Positions 49,451-58,618 of a stretch of DNA of 64,000 bases are shown piece by piece. Position 1 is the first letter of the stretch. The number at the start of each line of letters is the position of its first letter. Source of the stretch: Thiomonas sp. X19 (GTDB lineage Bacteria > Pseudomonadota > Gammaproteobacteria > Burkholderiales > Burkholderiaceae_C); assembly GCF_900089495.1 (NCBI RefSeq), contig NZ_LT605203.1:483501-547500 (forward strand), given 5' to 3'. A program made the position numbers and the translations under genes. The notes below the pieces were generated by a model. That model searched no databases. It had not been told where the DNA came from and saw only the letters and a list, made by a program, of their open reading frames with translations.

Positions 49451-49478
49451 TTTTGTTTCTTGAGAGCGCCTTACTGCC

Positions 49479-49847
49479 TTACTTCTTGGCGCTCAGGCAT
49501 TCCTTCATGAACTTCTTGCGATCGTCGCCCTTCAGCGCCTTGGTCTTGGCGTCTTTGCTGCAGGTCACCATTTTTTCTTGCTGAACGGTCAGCTTCTTGC
49601 CTTCGTGCGCAGCGGCGGCCGGCATGGCTTTCTTTTCTTCGGCCATCTTGGACGGTTCGGCAGCCTTGGCGCTCAGGCATTCCTTCATGAACTTTTTACG
49701 GTCCTCGCCTTTGAGCGCCTTGGTCTTGGCGTCGGCGTTGCAGGTGGCCATTTTGCTGGTTTGCGCGGTGGCGGCTTGGGCTGAAACCAGGCCTGGCAGG
49801 GTGAAGGCGGCACAGGACAGGCTGATGGCGACGATGATCTTCTTCAT
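49479..49847 (-). CDS. PsiF repeat protein, exported
   Basis: The 122 aa protein has a signal peptide (MKKIIVAISLSCAAFTLPGL, cleavage near VSAQA) and two copies of the PsiF repeat (CNADAKTKALKGEDRKKFMK and CSKDAKTKALKGDDRKKFMK, each ending ECLSAK). Each repeat has a conserved Cys pair. PsiF in E. coli is phosphate-starvation inducible, but its function is unknown. The DNA of the two repeats is nearly identical, suggesting internal duplication. Its 3' end lies within about 45 bases of the transposase stop, so the IS inserted just behind this gene. Confidence 0.88.
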   Translation of the reverse strand: MKKIIVAISLSCAAFTLPGLVSAQAATAQTSKMATCNADAKTKALKGEDRKKFMKECLSAKAAEPSKMAEEKKAMPAAAAHEGKKLTVQQEKMVTCSKDAKTKALKGDDRKKFMKECLSAKK

Positions 49848-50017
49848 GGGTGAAACTCCGAGCGAGAGATGAATGAGAGCCAGGACGCAGGCGGCAAACC
49901 GTCTGGAGGGCCAGGGGAACCAAGATGGCGCTGCGAACTCAACTCCACACCTGCAGGGCGGCAACCGTGGCGGAAGGCGACCTAAAATGCGCGGATTTGT
50001 ATCGCAACGAAACCATA

Positions 50018-51760
50018 ATGTACGAATATCTATCACGGTTGACAGGAGTTCTCTCCACAACCGCGAAACATCTGCACCCGCAAGCCCCCGAAGCCGTGTT
50101 GGAGCGGCCAAAATCAGCCGGGCATGGTGATTTTTCCTGCACGCTGTCGATGCAGCTCGCACGCAGCCTTAAGCGCAACCCACGTGATATCGCCCAAGCC
50201 CTGATGGCCGCCGTGCAGGCCGATGCGGCCTTGATGGCGGGGCTGGCGAACATCGAGTTGGCGGGCGCGGGCTTCATCAATTTCACCCTGGCCGCATCGC
50301 TCAAGCAGGCCGTGGTGGCGGCGGTCAATGCCCTGGGCGAGGCTTACGGCCGCGAGCCGGCGGGCAGCGCCGGGCCGGTGCTCGTCGAGTTCGTCTCGGC
50401 CAACCCGACCGGGCCCTTGCACGTCGGCCACGGCCGGCAGGGCGCTTTGGGCGACACCATGGCTGCCCTGCTGGCCGCCAGCGGCTGGACGGTGACGCGC
50501 GAGTTCTATTACAACGACGCCGGGGTGCAGATCCAGAACCTGGCGCTGTCGGTGCAGGCGCGGGCGCGCGGGCTGGCGCCGGGCGCGGCTGGCTGGCCCG
50601 AGGCGGCTTACAACGGCGAGTACATCGCCGAGATCGCGCGCGACTATCTGGGGCGGGCGGTGGTGCCGGCCGAAGACGGCGCGGCGGTGCAAGTCGCGGG
50701 TAACGCCGACGACCTCGACGCCATCCGCCGCTTCGCCGTGGCCTATCTGCGCCGCGAGCAAGACCTCGACCTCAAGACCTTCGGCATCCGTTTCGACACC
50801 TACTACCTGGAGTCCAGCCTGTACGCCGACGGCAGGGTGGAGCGCACGGTCCAGGCCTTGGTCGCTTCCGGCCACACCTACGAGCACGAGGGCGCGTTGT
50901 GGCTGCGCACCACCGATTTCGGCGACGACAAGGACCGCGTGATGCGCAAGTCCGACGGCAGCTACACCTACTTCCTGCCGGACGTCGCCTATCACCTGGC
51001 CAAATGGGAGCGGGGCTTCCACCACGCCATCAACATCCAGGGCTCGGACCACCACGGCACCATGGCCCGCGTGCGCGCCGGTCTGCAGGCGGCGAATCTG
51101 GCCATTCCCAAAACGTACCCGAGCTATGTGCTGCACAAGATGGTGACGGTGATGCGCGGCGGCGAGGAAGTGAAAATTTCCAAGCGCGCCGGCAGCTATG
51201 TCACGGTGCGCGACCTGATCGAATGGTCCGGCGGCGTGCGCGACGACATGACGCCAGCCGAGCGCGACGCCGCCTTGCAGCGCGGGCGCGACGCGGTGCG
51301 TTTTTTCCTGGTTTCGCGCAAGGCCGACACCGAGTTCGTCTTCGACATCGACCTGGCCCTGGCGCAGAGCGATGAAAACCCGGTGTACTACGTGCAGTAC
51401 GCCCACGCCCGCATCTGTTCGGTGCTGGCGCAATGGGCCGAGCGCGACAACGGCGAGCAGGCGGCGTTGCAGCGGGCCGACCTGAGCCTGCTCACCAGCC
51501 CGCGCGAGCTGGAGCTGATGATGCTGCTCGCCCGCTACCCCGAGATGCTGCGCCAGGCGGCGGACGACCTGACGCCGCACGATGTGGCGTTCTACGCGCG
51601 CCAGCTCGCCGGCAGCTTCCACGCCTTCTACAACGCCGAGCGCGTGCTGGTGGATGATGCCGCACTCAAGCAGGCTCGTCTCGCCCTGCTGCAAGCCGTG
51701 CGTCAGGTGTTGCACAATGCGTTGGCCATGCTGGGCGTCAGCAGCCCGCAGCGCATGTAA
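50018..51760 (+). CDS. argS: Arginyl-tRNA synthetase
   Basis: This class I aminoacyl-tRNA synthetase charges tRNA-Arg. The 580 aa protein has the N-terminal Add-1 domain ([31 protein letters not shown]), the HIGH motif variant HVGH in [20 protein letters not shown], the region equivalent to KMSKS ([20 protein letters not shown]), and the anticodon-binding DALR domain with [20 protein letters not shown]. Start ATG 50018 is the best fit to homology; a longer in-frame start at 49925 has none. It begins a group with the SPOR gene and dsbA. Confidence 0.96.
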   Translation: MYEYLSRLTGVLSTTAKHLHPQAPEAVLERPKSAGHGDFSCTLSMQLARSLKRNPRDIAQALMAAVQADAALMAGLANIELAGAGFINFTLAASLKQAVVAAVNALGEAYGREPAGSAGPVLVEFVSANPTGPLHVGHGRQGALGDTMAALLAASGWTVTREFYYNDAGVQIQNLALSVQARARGLAPGAAGWPEAAYNGEYIAEIARDYLGRAVVPAEDGAAVQVAGNADDLDAIRRFAVAYLRREQDLDLKTFGIRFDTYYLESSLYADGRVERTVQALVASGHTYEHEGALWLRTTDFGDDKDRVMRKSDGSYTYFLPDVAYHLAKWERGFHHAINIQGSDHHGTMARVRAGLQAANLAIPKTYPSYVLHKMVTVMRGGEEVKISKRAGSYVTVRDLIEWSGGVRDDMTPAERDAALQRGRDAVRFFLVSRKADTEFVFDIDLALAQSDENPVYYVQYAHARICSVLAQWAERDNGEQAALQRADLSLLTSPRELELMMLLARYPEMLRQAADDLTPHDVAFYARQLAGSFHAFYNAERVLVDDAALKQARLALLQAVRQVLHNALAMLGVSSPQRM

Positions 51761-51844
51761 GGCCCGCCCAGGCCAGGCCGGCGCAGGTTCAACAGCCCTC
51801 GGTTCGCGCCGCCGTCATTCCATCGCACCCCATCCCGTCACGCC

Positions 51845-52510
51845 ATGCCTCAACACCTTCTCCCCATCCGTTCGCCCGGCTGCGCCCAGCGCGGCGGCAC
51901 CCTGCTCGGCCTGATCGTCGGTCTGGTGCTGGGCCTGGCCATCGCGCTGGTGGCGGCCATGTACATCACCAAGGCGCCGCTGCCCTTCATGAACCGCTTC
52001 CAGGAGCGCCCCAGCGGCGCGGCGTCCGGCGCGGCCAACTGGAATCCGAATCAGGGCCTGGTCAGCGGCGGCGCTCCGGCTCCGGTGGCCGGCAGCTCCA
52101 TCCCCGTGCAGGTGAGCAGCGCCCCGCTCTCGCCCAAGGCGATCGAGTCGCTGGGCCAGCCGCCCACGGGTGTGGTGCAGTCGGGCCAGGCAGCGACTGC
52201 CGCTGGTGTCACGGGTGCAATCAGCCCCGCAATGCCAGCACCGGCCAATACCGCCACTCCGGCGGGATCTTCCAATCTGCTCTACATCCTGCAAATCGGC
52301 GCCTACAGCACCAAGGCCGACGCTGAAAGCCAGCGCGCCAAAGTGGCGTTCACCGGGCTGGAAGCGCATATTGACGAGCGCGTGGTCGGTGGCCGCACCC
52401 TCTACCGCGTGCGCGTGGGCCCTTACCCCGCCGCCGAGCAGGCCGACAAGGCGCAGAAACTCTTGAATGACAACGGAATCGAATCCGCAGTCGTTAAGGT
52501 TTCGAAGTAG
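51845..52510 (+). CDS. SPOR-domain protein, FtsN-like
   Basis: This 221 aa bitopic inner-membrane protein has a short cytoplasmic N-terminus (with CAQRGGTL), one transmembrane helix (about residues 20-41), a Pro/Ala/Gly-rich periplasmic linker and a C-terminal SPOR domain (LLYILQIGAYSTKADAESQR, then RTLYRVRVGPYPAAEQADKA) that binds denuded septal glycan. It resembles the SPOR protein usually found between argS and dsbA in Burkholderiales and may be the FtsN equivalent. Confidence 0.88.
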   Translation: MPQHLLPIRSPGCAQRGGTLLGLIVGLVLGLAIALVAAMYITKAPLPFMNRFQERPSGAASGAANWNPNQGLVSGGAPAPVAGSSIPVQVSSAPLSPKAIESLGQPPTGVVQSGQAATAAGVTGAISPAMPAPANTATPAGSSNLLYILQIGAYSTKADAESQRAKVAFTGLEAHIDERVVGGRTLYRVRVGPYPAAEQADKAQKLLNDNGIESAVVKVSK

Positions 52511-52600
52511 CCCTGCGGAACAGGGTTGGTCTCGAGCGAGGCGACCCTGCACGCGGCAACTGAATTGCACACCCATCTCAACCCCTTGAAAGGAAGCACC

Positions 52601-53260
52601 ATGAATCGCTGGTTCGCCCGCATCGCCGCGCTGCTGTTGCTCGGTTTCAGTGTTGCGGCAAACGCCGCAGGCGCCGCCCCATTCCAGGAAGGCGCCGGTT
52701 ACAACAAGCTGCCGAGCGCACAGCCGGTTGGCCACAAGGGCAAGATCGTCGTCACCGAATTCTTCTGGTACGACTGCCCGCATTGCTTCGAGTTCGAGCC
52801 CCTGCTGGAAGCCTGGGCGAAAAAGCAACCGGCCGATGTCGTCCTGGAACGCGTGCCGGTGGCGTTCGCGCCGCAATACGTCGCGCAGCAAAAGCTGTAT
52901 TACGCGCTCAAGGCCCTGGGCAAGGTCGATGCCTTGCAGGGCGCCATTTTCAACGCCATTCATGTGCAGCACATCCCGCTCGGAACGCCGGAGCAGATGG
53001 CCAACTGGCTGGTCGGGCGCGGCATTCCGAAGGCCACGTTCATGAACGCCTACAACTCCTTCGGCGTGCAAATGGAAACCAAGCGCGCCACGCAAATGGT
53101 GACGGACTACCAGATCACCGGCGTGCCCACGCTTGCGGTCGGCGGCATGTACACCGCATCAGCCTCGATGCCGGAGACGCCCAACAACGAGAAGGTCTTG
53201 CAGGCGGTCGATTTTCTGGTGCAGCAATTGCGCGCTGGCATGGCGAAAACAGCCAAATAA
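52601..53260 (+). CDS. dsbA: Thiol:disulfide interchange protein DsbA
   Basis: DsbA introduces disulfide bonds in the periplasm. The 219 aa precursor has a signal peptide cleaved after ANA (residue 22), the active site CPHC at residues 59-62 (FFWYDCPHCFEFEP), and the cis-Pro loop TGVPTLAVGG. Start ATG 52601 follows AAAGGAAG. A perfect intrinsic terminator follows. Possible substrates in the window are PilQ, the PsiF protein and the DUF3443 protein, by inference. Confidence 0.95.
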   Translation: MNRWFARIAALLLLGFSVAANAAGAAPFQEGAGYNKLPSAQPVGHKGKIVVTEFFWYDCPHCFEFEPLLEAWAKKQPADVVLERVPVAFAPQYVAQQKLYYALKALGKVDALQGAIFNAIHVQHIPLGTPEQMANWLVGRGIPKATFMNAYNSFGVQMETKRATQMVTDYQITGVPTLAVGGMYTASASMPETPNNEKVLQAVDFLVQQLRAGMAKTAK

Positions 53261-53289
53261 GCCAGATTCCGGCTTCGTCTTGCCGCTGA

Positions 53290-53311
53290 AAAGCCCGCAA
53301 TCGCGGGCTTT
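53290..53311 (+). terminator. Intrinsic terminator of dsbA
   Basis: AAAGCCCGC-AATC-GCGGGCTTT forms a 9-bp stem followed by T residues, 30 bases after the dsbA stop. This is a classical Rho-independent terminator. Confidence 0.92.
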
Positions 53312-53400
53312 TTCACGCTTGGGCCAAGACCAGCCGACAGCCGACCCCTGCCCGAGCCGGGCGGCTCAGGAACGGGGCCGACATGCCTACAATGCTCCAC

Positions 53401-54045
53401 ATGAAAGCAAACTTCATGCCCATGCTTCGCTCCGCGACGCGCCTGCTGCTGGCGGCGCTGCTGGCGGCCACGCTGGTTCCGGCCCAGGCGCTGCAGTCCG
53501 ACAAGACGCAGCCGATTCAGGTCGAGGCCGACGCGATGCACTACAACGACGTCAAGCAGACCAGCGTGTTCACCGGCAATGTGGTGGTCACCAAAGGTTC
53601 GCTGGTGATTCACGCCGCCCGCGTGGAGGTGGTGCAGACGCCGCAGGGCTATGACGACGCCACCGCATTCGGCACGCCGAACAAGCTCGCGACCTACGCG
53701 CAGACGCTGGACGCGCAGCCGGGGCAGCCCACGCCGTCGATGTTCGGCAGCGCCGTCACCATTCACTACGACGGCAAGAGCGACGTGGTCACATTCACCG
53801 GCCAGGCCACGCTCGACCGCCTGAGCGATGGCAAGCTGACGGACCGTGCCCAGGGTGAGGTCATCACCTACAACGACCTGACGGATGTCTTCACCGTGGT
53901 CGGCGGCAAAGCCGGCGCCACGCCTTCCAACCCCAACGGCCGGGTGCGGGTGATGCTGTCGCCGCGCACCACGCAGCCCGCAGCCAAGCCCAGCGGGCCG
54001 GCGCCGGCGTTGAAGGTGTCGCCAGGCCTGGGAGCGCGGCCGTGA
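53401..54045 (+). CDS. lptA: Lipopolysaccharide transport periplasmic protein LptA
   Basis: LptA forms the periplasmic bridge that carries LPS from the inner to the outer membrane. The 214 aa protein has a signal peptide (cleavage near AQALQS, residue 29) and the OstA/LptA beta-jellyroll (QPIQVEADAMHYNDVKQTSV, FTGNVVVTKGSLVIHAARVE). The C-terminus is Pro/Ala-rich. I chose ATG 53401; ATG 53383 and 53419 are alternatives. A TACAAT element (53391-53396) lies immediately upstream, so the 5' leader may be very short. The stop overlaps the lptB start. No lptC is adjacent upstream. Confidence 0.92.
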   Translation: MKANFMPMLRSATRLLLAALLAATLVPAQALQSDKTQPIQVEADAMHYNDVKQTSVFTGNVVVTKGSLVIHAARVEVVQTPQGYDDATAFGTPNKLATYAQTLDAQPGQPTPSMFGSAVTIHYDGKSDVVTFTGQATLDRLSDGKLTDRAQGEVITYNDLTDVFTVVGGKAGATPSNPNGRVRVMLSPRTTQPAAKPSGPAPALKVSPGLGARP

Positions 54046-54839
54046 ACGCGGCGGTGTTGAAGCCGGTGGAGCCGGCGGCGTCGGCCCAGACCCAGCATGC
54101 CGGGGTGCTCAGCATGCGCGGCTTGCAAAAGCGCTATGGCGGGCGCCAGGTGGTGCGCGACGTGAGCCTGGAGGTGCGCGGTGGCGAGGTGGTCGGGCTG
54201 CTTGGCCCGAACGGCGCCGGCAAGACCACCTCGTTCTACATGATCGTCGGCCTGGTGCGGGCCGACGGCGGCGAGATCCACCTCAACGGCCAGAACATCA
54301 CGCATCAGCCGATGTACCGGCGCGCGCGTCTGGGCCTGTCCTACCTGCCGCAGGAAGCCTCGATTTTTCGCGGCCTGTCGGCGGCCGAAAACGTGCGTGC
54401 GGTGCTGGAACTGCAGCACGACGCCGAGGGCCGTGCCCTGAAAAAGCCCGAGATCGAAGCGCGCCTGGGGCAGTTGCTGCGCGAGCTGCATGTGGAGCAT
54501 CTGGCCGACAGTCCAGCCATCGCCTTGTCGGGCGGCGAGCGGCGGCGGGTGGAAATTGCCCGGGCGCTGGCCACCAATCCCCAGTTCATCCTGCTCGACG
54601 AGCCCTTCGCCGGCATCGATCCCATCGCCGTCATCGAAATCCAGCGCATCGTCCAATTCCTCAAGTCGCGCGGCATTGGCGTGCTCATCACCGATCACAA
54701 CGTGCGCGAAGCCCTGGGCATCTGCGACCACGCCTGCATCATCAGCGAGGGCAGCGTGCTGGCGCTGGGCAAGCCGGACGACATCGTCAACAATCCGGCC
54801 GTGCGCAAGGTCTATCTGGGCGAGAGTTTCCGCTTATGA
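54042..54839 (+). CDS. lptB: LPS export ABC transporter ATP-binding protein LptB
   Basis: LptB is the ATPase of the LptB2FGC complex that powers LPS extraction. The 265 aa protein has Walker A GPNGAGKTTSFYMIVGLV, the Q-loop SYLPQEASIFRGLSA, the signature ALSGGERRRVEIARALA, Walker B FILLDEPFAGIDPIAVIEIQ and the H-loop VLITDHNVREAL. The start is GTG 54042, overlapping the lptA stop. About 25 extra N-terminal residues precede the usual start region. It is followed by rpoN, as in most proteobacteria. Confidence 0.96.
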   Translation: MNAAVLKPVEPAASAQTQHAGVLSMRGLQKRYGGRQVVRDVSLEVRGGEVVGLLGPNGAGKTTSFYMIVGLVRADGGEIHLNGQNITHQPMYRRARLGLSYLPQEASIFRGLSAAENVRAVLELQHDAEGRALKKPEIEARLGQLLRELHVEHLADSPAIALSGGERRRVEIARALATNPQFILLDEPFAGIDPIAVIEIQRIVQFLKSRGIGVLITDHNVREALGICDHACIISEGSVLALGKPDDIVNNPAVRKVYLGESFRL

Positions 54840-54874
54840 GCGCTCCTGCGTTTCCTTGAGCGCGCGCCAAAACC

Positions 54875-56350
54875 ATGAAGCAGTCGCTCAATCTTCGCCT
54901 GTCGCAGCACCTCGCGCTCACGCCGCAGTTGCAGCAATCCATCCGCCTGCTGCAACTCTCCACGCTGGAGTTGCTGCAGGAAGTCGAGCAGATGCTCGAG
55001 GCCAACCCTTTTCTGGAGCATGAGGAAGGCGAGGGCGATGTCGAGACGCCCGCCGAGGCGCAAAGCGCGACGGAAGCCGCCGAGGCGCGCAAGGAGGCGA
55101 GCGATGAGGCCGTCGAACTCAAGCTCGACCGCGAGGACTGGCAGTCCGGTGCCGAGCAGGGCGAGTGGGATACCGCGCCGGGCGAAAACTGGCAGGGCAG
55201 TGGCGGCGAGGCCGACGACGACTTCGACCCGCTGGGCCTGGCGCATGTGGGCACCGATCTGCGCGCCCATCTGCGCGGCCAGCTCGCGGGCCTGGGGCTG
55301 AGCGAGGCCGACCGCGCCGCGGCCGAGGCCATCATCGACTCGCTCGACGAAGACGGCTACCTGGCCGAAGGCCCCGAGTTGCTGGGCGCCGAACTCGACG
55401 CCGAGGCCGGCGAGGAGGAGCGCGAAGCGCTGTGCAGCGCGCTGCGCATGGGTTTGAAGCTGGTGCAGAGTTTCGACCCGGCTGGCGTCGGCGCCACCAG
55501 CCTGGGCGAGTGCATGTGCTTGCAACTCCAGCGCCAAGCCCCCTGCCCGGAGCGCGACCTGGCCATCGCCTTGTGCGCTGGCGGCCATCTGGCCCTGCTG
55601 TCCAAGCGCGACTGGAAGCGGCTGGCCCGCGCCCTGCAGGTCGACGAGGCCGCGCTGCGCGAGGTGCAGCAACGCATCGCGCGGCTGGATCCGCGCCCGG
55701 GCGCGCGCTTCATGCCGTCCACCGCGCAGGCCGTCACGCCCGACGTCATCGCCATGCGCAGCGGCCGGCGTTGGCGCGCGATGCTCAACCCCGAGGTGCT
55801 GCCCAAGCTGCGCATCAACAGCCTGTATGCCGATCTGCTGCGCCGCTCGCGCGACGGCGCCGGGCTGTCGGGCCAGTTGCAGGAGGCGCGCTGGTTCGTG
55901 CGCAATGTGCAGCAGCGCTTCGAGACCATCGAGCGCGTGGCGCAGGCCGTGATCGAGCGCCAGCAGAACTTTTTCAGCCATGGCGAGCTGGGCATGCGCC
56001 CACTGGTGCTGCGCGAAATCGCCGATGAGCTCGGCTTGCACGAGTCCACCATCTCGCGTGTGACCACGCAGAAATACGTGCTCACGCCGTTCGGCACGTT
56101 CGAGCTGAAATACTTTTTCGGCTCGGGCCTGTCCACCGATACCGGCGGCAACGCATCGAGCACCGCGGTGCGCGCCATCATCCGCCAAATGGTGCAGGAC
56201 GAGAACCCGGCGGCGCCGCTCTCGGACGGCGAACTCGCCGAGCGCCTCGCCGCCCAGGGCATCACCGTGGCGCGGCGCACCGTGGCCAAGTACCGCGAAG
56301 CCCTGCGCATTCCGCCGACGGCGCAACGCAAGAGCGCGTCCAGCCCATAG
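54875..56350 (+). CDS. rpoN: RNA polymerase sigma-54 factor RpoN
   Basis: This alternative sigma factor requires AAA+ activators and directs -24/-12 promoters, often for nitrogen, pili or flagellar genes. The 491 aa protein has region I with Gln/Leu-rich MKQSLNLRLSQHLALTPQLQ, an acidic region II, the core-binding region, the HTH DELGLHESTISRVTTQKYVL and the RpoN box ARRTVAKYREALRIP near the C-terminus. It follows lptB by 35 bases. The usual next gene, hpf, is displaced by about 5.5 kb here. Confidence 0.96.
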   Translation: MKQSLNLRLSQHLALTPQLQQSIRLLQLSTLELLQEVEQMLEANPFLEHEEGEGDVETPAEAQSATEAAEARKEASDEAVELKLDREDWQSGAEQGEWDTAPGENWQGSGGEADDDFDPLGLAHVGTDLRAHLRGQLAGLGLSEADRAAAEAIIDSLDEDGYLAEGPELLGAELDAEAGEEEREALCSALRMGLKLVQSFDPAGVGATSLGECMCLQLQRQAPCPERDLAIALCAGGHLALLSKRDWKRLARALQVDEAALREVQQRIARLDPRPGARFMPSTAQAVTPDVIAMRSGRRWRAMLNPEVLPKLRINSLYADLLRRSRDGAGLSGQLQEARWFVRNVQQRFETIERVAQAVIERQQNFFSHGELGMRPLVLREIADELGLHESTISRVTTQKYVLTPFGTFELKYFFGSGLSTDTGGNASSTAVRAIIRQMVQDENPAAPLSDGELAERLAAQGITVARRTVAKYREALRIPPTAQRKSASSP

Positions 56351-56423
56351 GGCCGTGCGCGGGCCCCGTGCGGCGGACTCTGCATCCGCACCCCGATGCG
56401 TGACGCGCCCCCGTGAGGCGGGT

Positions 56424-56936
56424 TCAGCCTTCCCCGCGAATGCGCCGCACCAGCGCCGTGGTAGAGCGGCCGGCGACGAAGGGCAGGATGCGCACCTCGC
56501 CGCCCCAGCCGCGCACCAGCGGGGTTTCGGGCAGGGTCGCGACGCTGTAGTCGCCGCCCTTCACATAAATCTCGGGGCGCACCAGCCGCAGCAGCGCCAG
56601 CGGCGTGGCTTCGTCGAACAGCACCACCAGGCTCACGCTTTCCAGCGCGGCCAGTACGGCGGCGCGATCGTCTTGCGGGTTGAGCGGGCGCTCGGGGCCC
56701 TTGCCCAGGCTGCGCGCCGAAGCGTCGGAGTTCAGCCCCAGCACCAGACTGGCGCCGAGCGCGCGCGCCTGTGCGAGGTAAGTCACATGGCCGCGGTGCA
56801 GGATGTCGAACACGCCGTTGGTGAACACCAGCGGGCGCGGCAGCGCGGCCAGGGCCTGCGGCAATTGCGCCGGCGCACAGAGCTTGCGCAGAAAGGCCGG
56901 GGCGGGGGGTGAGGTGGATGCGGGGCTGCTGGACAT
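56424..56936 (-). CDS. rfaE2: D-glycero-beta-D-manno-heptose 1-phosphate adenylyltransferase (HldE domain II type)
   Basis: This enzyme activates heptose 1-phosphate to ADP-heptose for the LPS inner core. The 170 aa protein is a stand-alone nucleotidyltransferase with LVFTNGVFDILHRGHVTYLA (HxGH motif His-Arg-Gly-His), GLNSDASARSLGKGPERP and PEIYVKGGDYSVATLPE. The separate kinase half is not in the window. I chose ATG 56936; ATG 56945 is possible. It is convergent with rpoN and divergent from the ClC gene. Confidence 0.92.
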   Translation of the reverse strand: MSSSPASTSPPAPAFLRKLCAPAQLPQALAALPRPLVFTNGVFDILHRGHVTYLAQARALGASLVLGLNSDASARSLGKGPERPLNPQDDRAAVLAALESVSLVVLFDEATPLALLRLVRPEIYVKGGDYSVATLPETPLVRGWGGEVRILPFVAGRSTTALVRRIRGEG

Positions 56937-57171
56937 GGCTGGCATTGTCGCAAAGCCGTCCGTGCGGGCGGTACGAACCCGTTCGCGGCAACGCGACCGC
57001 CAGCTGCCAACCACGACCATCCGCGAGGACCCGCGATCGGTCGCGCGTCCTCGCGGTGGAGCGCTTGTTGTCGGCGTTCACCAAACTTCACCGCTCTGGG
57101 GCGTGCGAGCCGATACCATTTCTGCAACCTTTCCCTTGCGCAGCGGCGATGGCCTGCCGCGCCAGCTCGTC

Positions 57172-58611
57172 ATGTCCGAATCCATCTCGAACCGCTTCCA
57201 CGCCTTGCTCGTCCATCTGCGCCTGGGTTTAGACCCGATGGTGCCGATGATGCTGGTCGCGGCCATCATCGGTTTTGTCGCCTCGGTGGCGGTGGAGGGC
57301 TTCCGCCAGGCGATGTACGCCATCATCCGCCTCTACAGCACGCACGAGCATCTGGTCACCGCTGCCGCCGGGCTGCCGCTTTGGCAGCGGGCCGTCATTC
57401 CAGTGATTGCCGCGGTCGTCGGCGGGCTCATCATGTGGGCCGGGCAGCGCTGGATCAAGCGCCCGCGCGGGCCGGAGTACATGGAGGCGGTGCGCGTGGG
57501 CGACGGCCTGCTGCCGGTGGTGCCCAACCTGATGCGCACCGCCTCGTCGCTGGTGGCGGTGAGCGGCGGCATCACCATCGGCCGCGAAGGCACGATGATC
57601 CAGTTCGCCTCGCTGGTGTCGTCCTTCATCGGCCGCATCGGCCGCGCCGACCCGGCGCACCAGCGGCTCATCGTCGCCTGCGGTGCGGCAGCGGGTTTTG
57701 CCGGGGCGTATCACGCGCCGATCGCCGGCACCCTGTTCGTCGCCGAAATCATTCTCGGCGGCCTGCAGCTGCGCGAAATCACCGCTGTGCTGGTGGCCGC
57801 GGTGATCGGGGAACTCACCACCCAAAGCCTGTTCGCCACCGGCCCGCTCTACCTGGCGCACATGGTGCCGCCCATCAGCTTCATCGACCTGCTCGACGCC
57901 TCGCTGCTCGGCCTGCTGGCCGGCTTCATCGGTCCGGCCTTCCTCTGGCTGCTCGACACCGCGCGCCGCAAGTATCAGCCACTGGTTGGCTTCCTGCCGC
58001 TGCGCATGGGCCTGGCCGGCCTGTTCATCGGCCTGCTGTCCCTGCTCATGCCGCAGGTCTGGGGCAATGGCTACAGCGTGGTGCAGTCCTTCCTGGTCGA
58101 TCACTGGACGCTCACGGCCGTGGCCGCGGTGTTCGTGTTGCGCATGCTCGCCGTCACGGCGGCGAGCGCCGCCGGCATTCCGGGCGGCGTGCTCACCCCC
58201 ACGCTGGCGCTCGGCGGCGCCATGGGGCTGATGGTGTCGCATCTGTTCCTCGTGCCCGAAGCCAGCCACTCGCAGGCGCTGTGGACCCTGGTGGGCATGG
58301 GCAGCCTGCTGGCCGCCACCACCCACGCCCCGGCGATGTCGGCCATCATGGTGTTCGAGATCACGCGCAACTACAACGTGGTGATGGCGGCCATGCCGGC
58401 CTGCGTCATCGCTTCCGTCATCGGCAGCCTGCTGCGCCATCGCTCGGTCTACTCCGAGGCCTTGGGGCTGAAGGAAGGCGAACACCGCGAGCCGAAGGTG
58501 GCCGGCGGCGAGTTTCCAGCCACGGCCGTGCCCCCGCCTGCGGATGAGGTGGCACCCCTGGGTGATGCGCAAACACCGGAAGCCGGCACGCCGACGGCGA
58601 CCAAGCCTTGA
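57172..58611 (+). CDS. ClC-family chloride channel/transporter (ClcB-like)
   Basis: This 479 aa inner-membrane anion channel or Cl-/H+ antiporter has about ten membrane helices. ClC selectivity-filter motifs are visible: AVSGGITIGREGTMIQF carries the gating Glu in GREG, but with Thr where the consensus GREGP has Pro; and AAGIPGGVLTPTLALGGAMG is the third filter segment. The C-terminal 50 residues are hydrophilic and Pro/Ala/Thr-rich, with no CBS domains. It is convergent with the MerR/B12 gene, with seven bases between stops. Chloride transport is inferred from the family. Confidence 0.9.
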   Translation: MSESISNRFHALLVHLRLGLDPMVPMMLVAAIIGFVASVAVEGFRQAMYAIIRLYSTHEHLVTAAAGLPLWQRAVIPVIAAVVGGLIMWAGQRWIKRPRGPEYMEAVRVGDGLLPVVPNLMRTASSLVAVSGGITIGREGTMIQFASLVSSFIGRIGRADPAHQRLIVACGAAAGFAGAYHAPIAGTLFVAEIILGGLQLREITAVLVAAVIGELTTQSLFATGPLYLAHMVPPISFIDLLDASLLGLLAGFIGPAFLWLLDTARRKYQPLVGFLPLRMGLAGLFIGLLSLLMPQVWGNGYSVVQSFLVDHWTLTAVAAVFVLRMLAVTAASAAGIPGGVLTPTLALGGAMGLMVSHLFLVPEASHSQALWTLVGMGSLLAATTHAPAMSAIMVFEITRNYNVVMAAMPACVIASVIGSLLRHRSVYSEALGLKEGEHREPKVAGGEFPATAVPPPADEVAPLGDAQTPEAGTPTATKP

Positions 58612-58618
58612 CGGGGCG

